Assembly (NCBI GenBank): GCA_043775075.1
Contig: JAYVSS010000178.1
Location: 1 to 26,083 of the forward strand
Origin: JANLQX01 sp043775075
GTDB taxonomy: Bacteria > Actinomycetota > Acidimicrobiia > Acidimicrobiales > JANYDT01
DNA length: 26,083 nt
Direction: 5' to 3'
Part shown: positions 25,063-26,083 of the stretch, in pieces
Layout: each line of letters starts with the position of its first letter
Position numbering within the stretch: the first letter of the stretch is position 1
The notes under the pieces: generated by a model
Told to the model about the DNA's origin: nothing
The model's database searches: none
Seen by the model: only the letters and a program-made list of their open reading frames with translations
Program-made: the position numbers and the translations under genes

Positions 25063-26010
25063 ATGACGGATCACGCTGTCTCCCCGGCTGAGCCGGAACC
25101 GTCGGCCTCGCTCACGCCCGCCGCCCGGCTGGTGTCGGCGGATGACGTCCCAAACAGTCCTGCTGGAGTGGCCACAGGCACCGGAACGGAAGAAGGCGAA
25201 GAGGAATTCGTCGAACGTTGGTTCCGAGAAGATGCTCCGGTCGACGAGACCACTCGGCCGAAACTTCGGTTACGCAACGAAGCAGTGGTGATCGGCCTGC
25301 TCTATGGGGCGTACTGGCTTGTCCGCAACAGCCAAGGGACCAATCACGATGCCAAGGCTCAGGCATTCACCAATGCCCGACGAGTAATCCAGGCCGAGCG
25401 CTGGATGGGGATTTACCACGAGGAATCGATTCAGGAGTGGTTCCTCCAGTCCCGCCGGTTCGTCCAATTCCTCAACGGGTACTACGGGATCGCCCATTTC
25501 CTGGTGACGATTGCCGCCATGGTGTGGTGCTTCCAACGCCGCCCGTGGCGGTACCGGTCGATCCGCAACGGCCTTGCGCTGATGACCTGGTTTGCCCTCA
25601 TCGGCTTCAAGTTCTTCCCCCTCATGCCGCCGCGCCTGCTCCCCCGGCACTACGGATATTTGGACACCCTGGAGGCCATCGGCGGACCGTGGCACTTTCA
25701 GTCCGGCCCTGTGGCCCAGGTGTCCAATCAGTTTGCGGCGATGCCCAGCCTGCATTTCGGATGGGCGGCCTGGTGTGCGGTGGCGTTTTGGCCGTGGGCC
25801 AGCACGTGGCCCCGCAAGCTCCTGCTCCTCTCGTACCCGGCCCTTACCCTGTTCGCCATCGTGGTGACCGCCAATCACTACTTCCTCGACGCCCTCGGCG
25901 GTTTCGCCGTTTTCACGGTCGGCATGCGCCTGGGCGCCTGGCTCGATCGCATCGACTGGTCGGCGCTGCGATCTCGCGTCAACCGGCGCCGCTCGGCCTC
26001 GTCACCGTAA
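25063..26010 (+). CDS. PAP2-superfamily membrane phosphatase/transferase (inositol-phosphotransferase-like)
   Basis: This 315-residue protein has an acidic, disordered N-terminus (1-65) followed by about six transmembrane helices. PAP2 motifs are AMPSLHFGWA (226-235, catalytic-motif His231) and VTANHYFLDALGG (268-280, His272 and Asp276). The arrangement fits the PAP2_3 group, which includes the fungal Aur1 phosphoinositol transferase and actinobacterial membrane enzymes that act on lipid phosphates or transfer polar heads; the substrate is unknown. The open frame begins at 24874 but the first 63 residues overlap tldD and look non-coding; ATG 25063 is the best start although no ribosome binding site is seen. 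The frame closes at 26010; the last 73 bases of the window hold only a 9-bp tandem repeat (TTCAGCTGG twice). Confidence 0.87.
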   Translation: MTDHAVSPAEPEPSASLTPAARLVSADDVPNSPAGVATGTGTEEGEEEFVERWFREDAPVDETTRPKLRLRNEAVVIGLLYGAYWLVRNSQGTNHDAKAQAFTNARRVIQAERWMGIYHEESIQEWFLQSRRFVQFLNGYYGIAHFLVTIAAMVWCFQRRPWRYRSIRNGLALMTWFALIGFKFFPLMPPRLLPRHYGYLDTLEAIGGPWHFQSGPVAQVSNQFAAMPSLHFGWAAWCAVAFWPWASTWPRKLLLLSYPALTLFAIVVTANHYFLDALGGFAVFTVGMRLGAWLDRIDWSALRSRVNRRRSASSP

Positions 26011-26083
26011 TTTTCCCCAGGCTGCCGCCCATCGTTCAGCTGGTTCAGCTGGACTAGTTTGCGTCGACCTGGACCGATTCGCG

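Overview
The window looks like an ordinary, densely packed chromosomal segment of a GC-rich member of the Actinomycetota. Pointers are an actinobacterial type of acyl-CoA dehydrogenase, a DUF1023 alpha/beta hydrolase, a PIN-PhoH protein, frequent GTG starts, and a WecA-type gene shortly upstream of the ATP synthase operon, as in mycobacteria. ATP synthase subunit b and delta are separate genes, unlike the b-delta fusion of mycobacteria, and AtpF has a signal-peptide-like N-terminus. My best guess is class Acidimicrobiia, but this is inference and no rRNA or marker phylogeny was possible.

Layout. Positions 1-6081 hold a set of unrelated genes: the 3' end of a LivF-type ABC ATPase (+), a PIN-PhoH protein (-), a small membrane/coiled-coil protein of unknown function (+), an acyl-CoA dehydrogenase and a DHA2-type MFS exporter (both -), and a nitroreductase (+). 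Positions 6082-18643 form a long minus-strand block. In transcription order it is glyA, wecA-like, DUF1023 hydrolase, atpZ, atpI, atpB, atpE, atpF, atpH, atpA, atpG, atpD, atpC and a 2H-phosphoesterase (2'-5' RNA ligase family). A perfect TGTGA-N6-TCACA dyad (CRP/GlxR type) lies just ahead of atpZ. Position 18781 starts a plus-strand OafA-type acyltransferase fused to an SGNH domain. Positions 20916-24925 are a minus-strand cluster: tldD, tldE, 5-formyltetrahydrofolate cyclo-ligase and rpiB. The window ends with a plus-strand PAP2-family membrane phosphatase/transferase.

How the genes fit together. The eight core F1Fo genes plus two accessory membrane genes make a complete proton-type ATP synthase. 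glyA and the cyclo-ligase both feed one-carbon folate metabolism. WecA-like, acyltransferase-SGNH and PAP2 proteins point to cell-envelope glycolipid work. TldD/TldE form a two-subunit metalloprotease. I found no mobile element, CRISPR array, tRNA, rRNA or defence island.

I do not see a clear new biological system. The items most worth a second look are the CRP-type operator ahead of the atp operon, the unusual ends of AtpF and AtpG, a probable CTG start for the RNA-ligase-like gene at the end of the atp operon, an RNA hairpin between atpH and atpA, and a palindrome with an extra half-site ahead of the acyl-CoA dehydrogenase gene.
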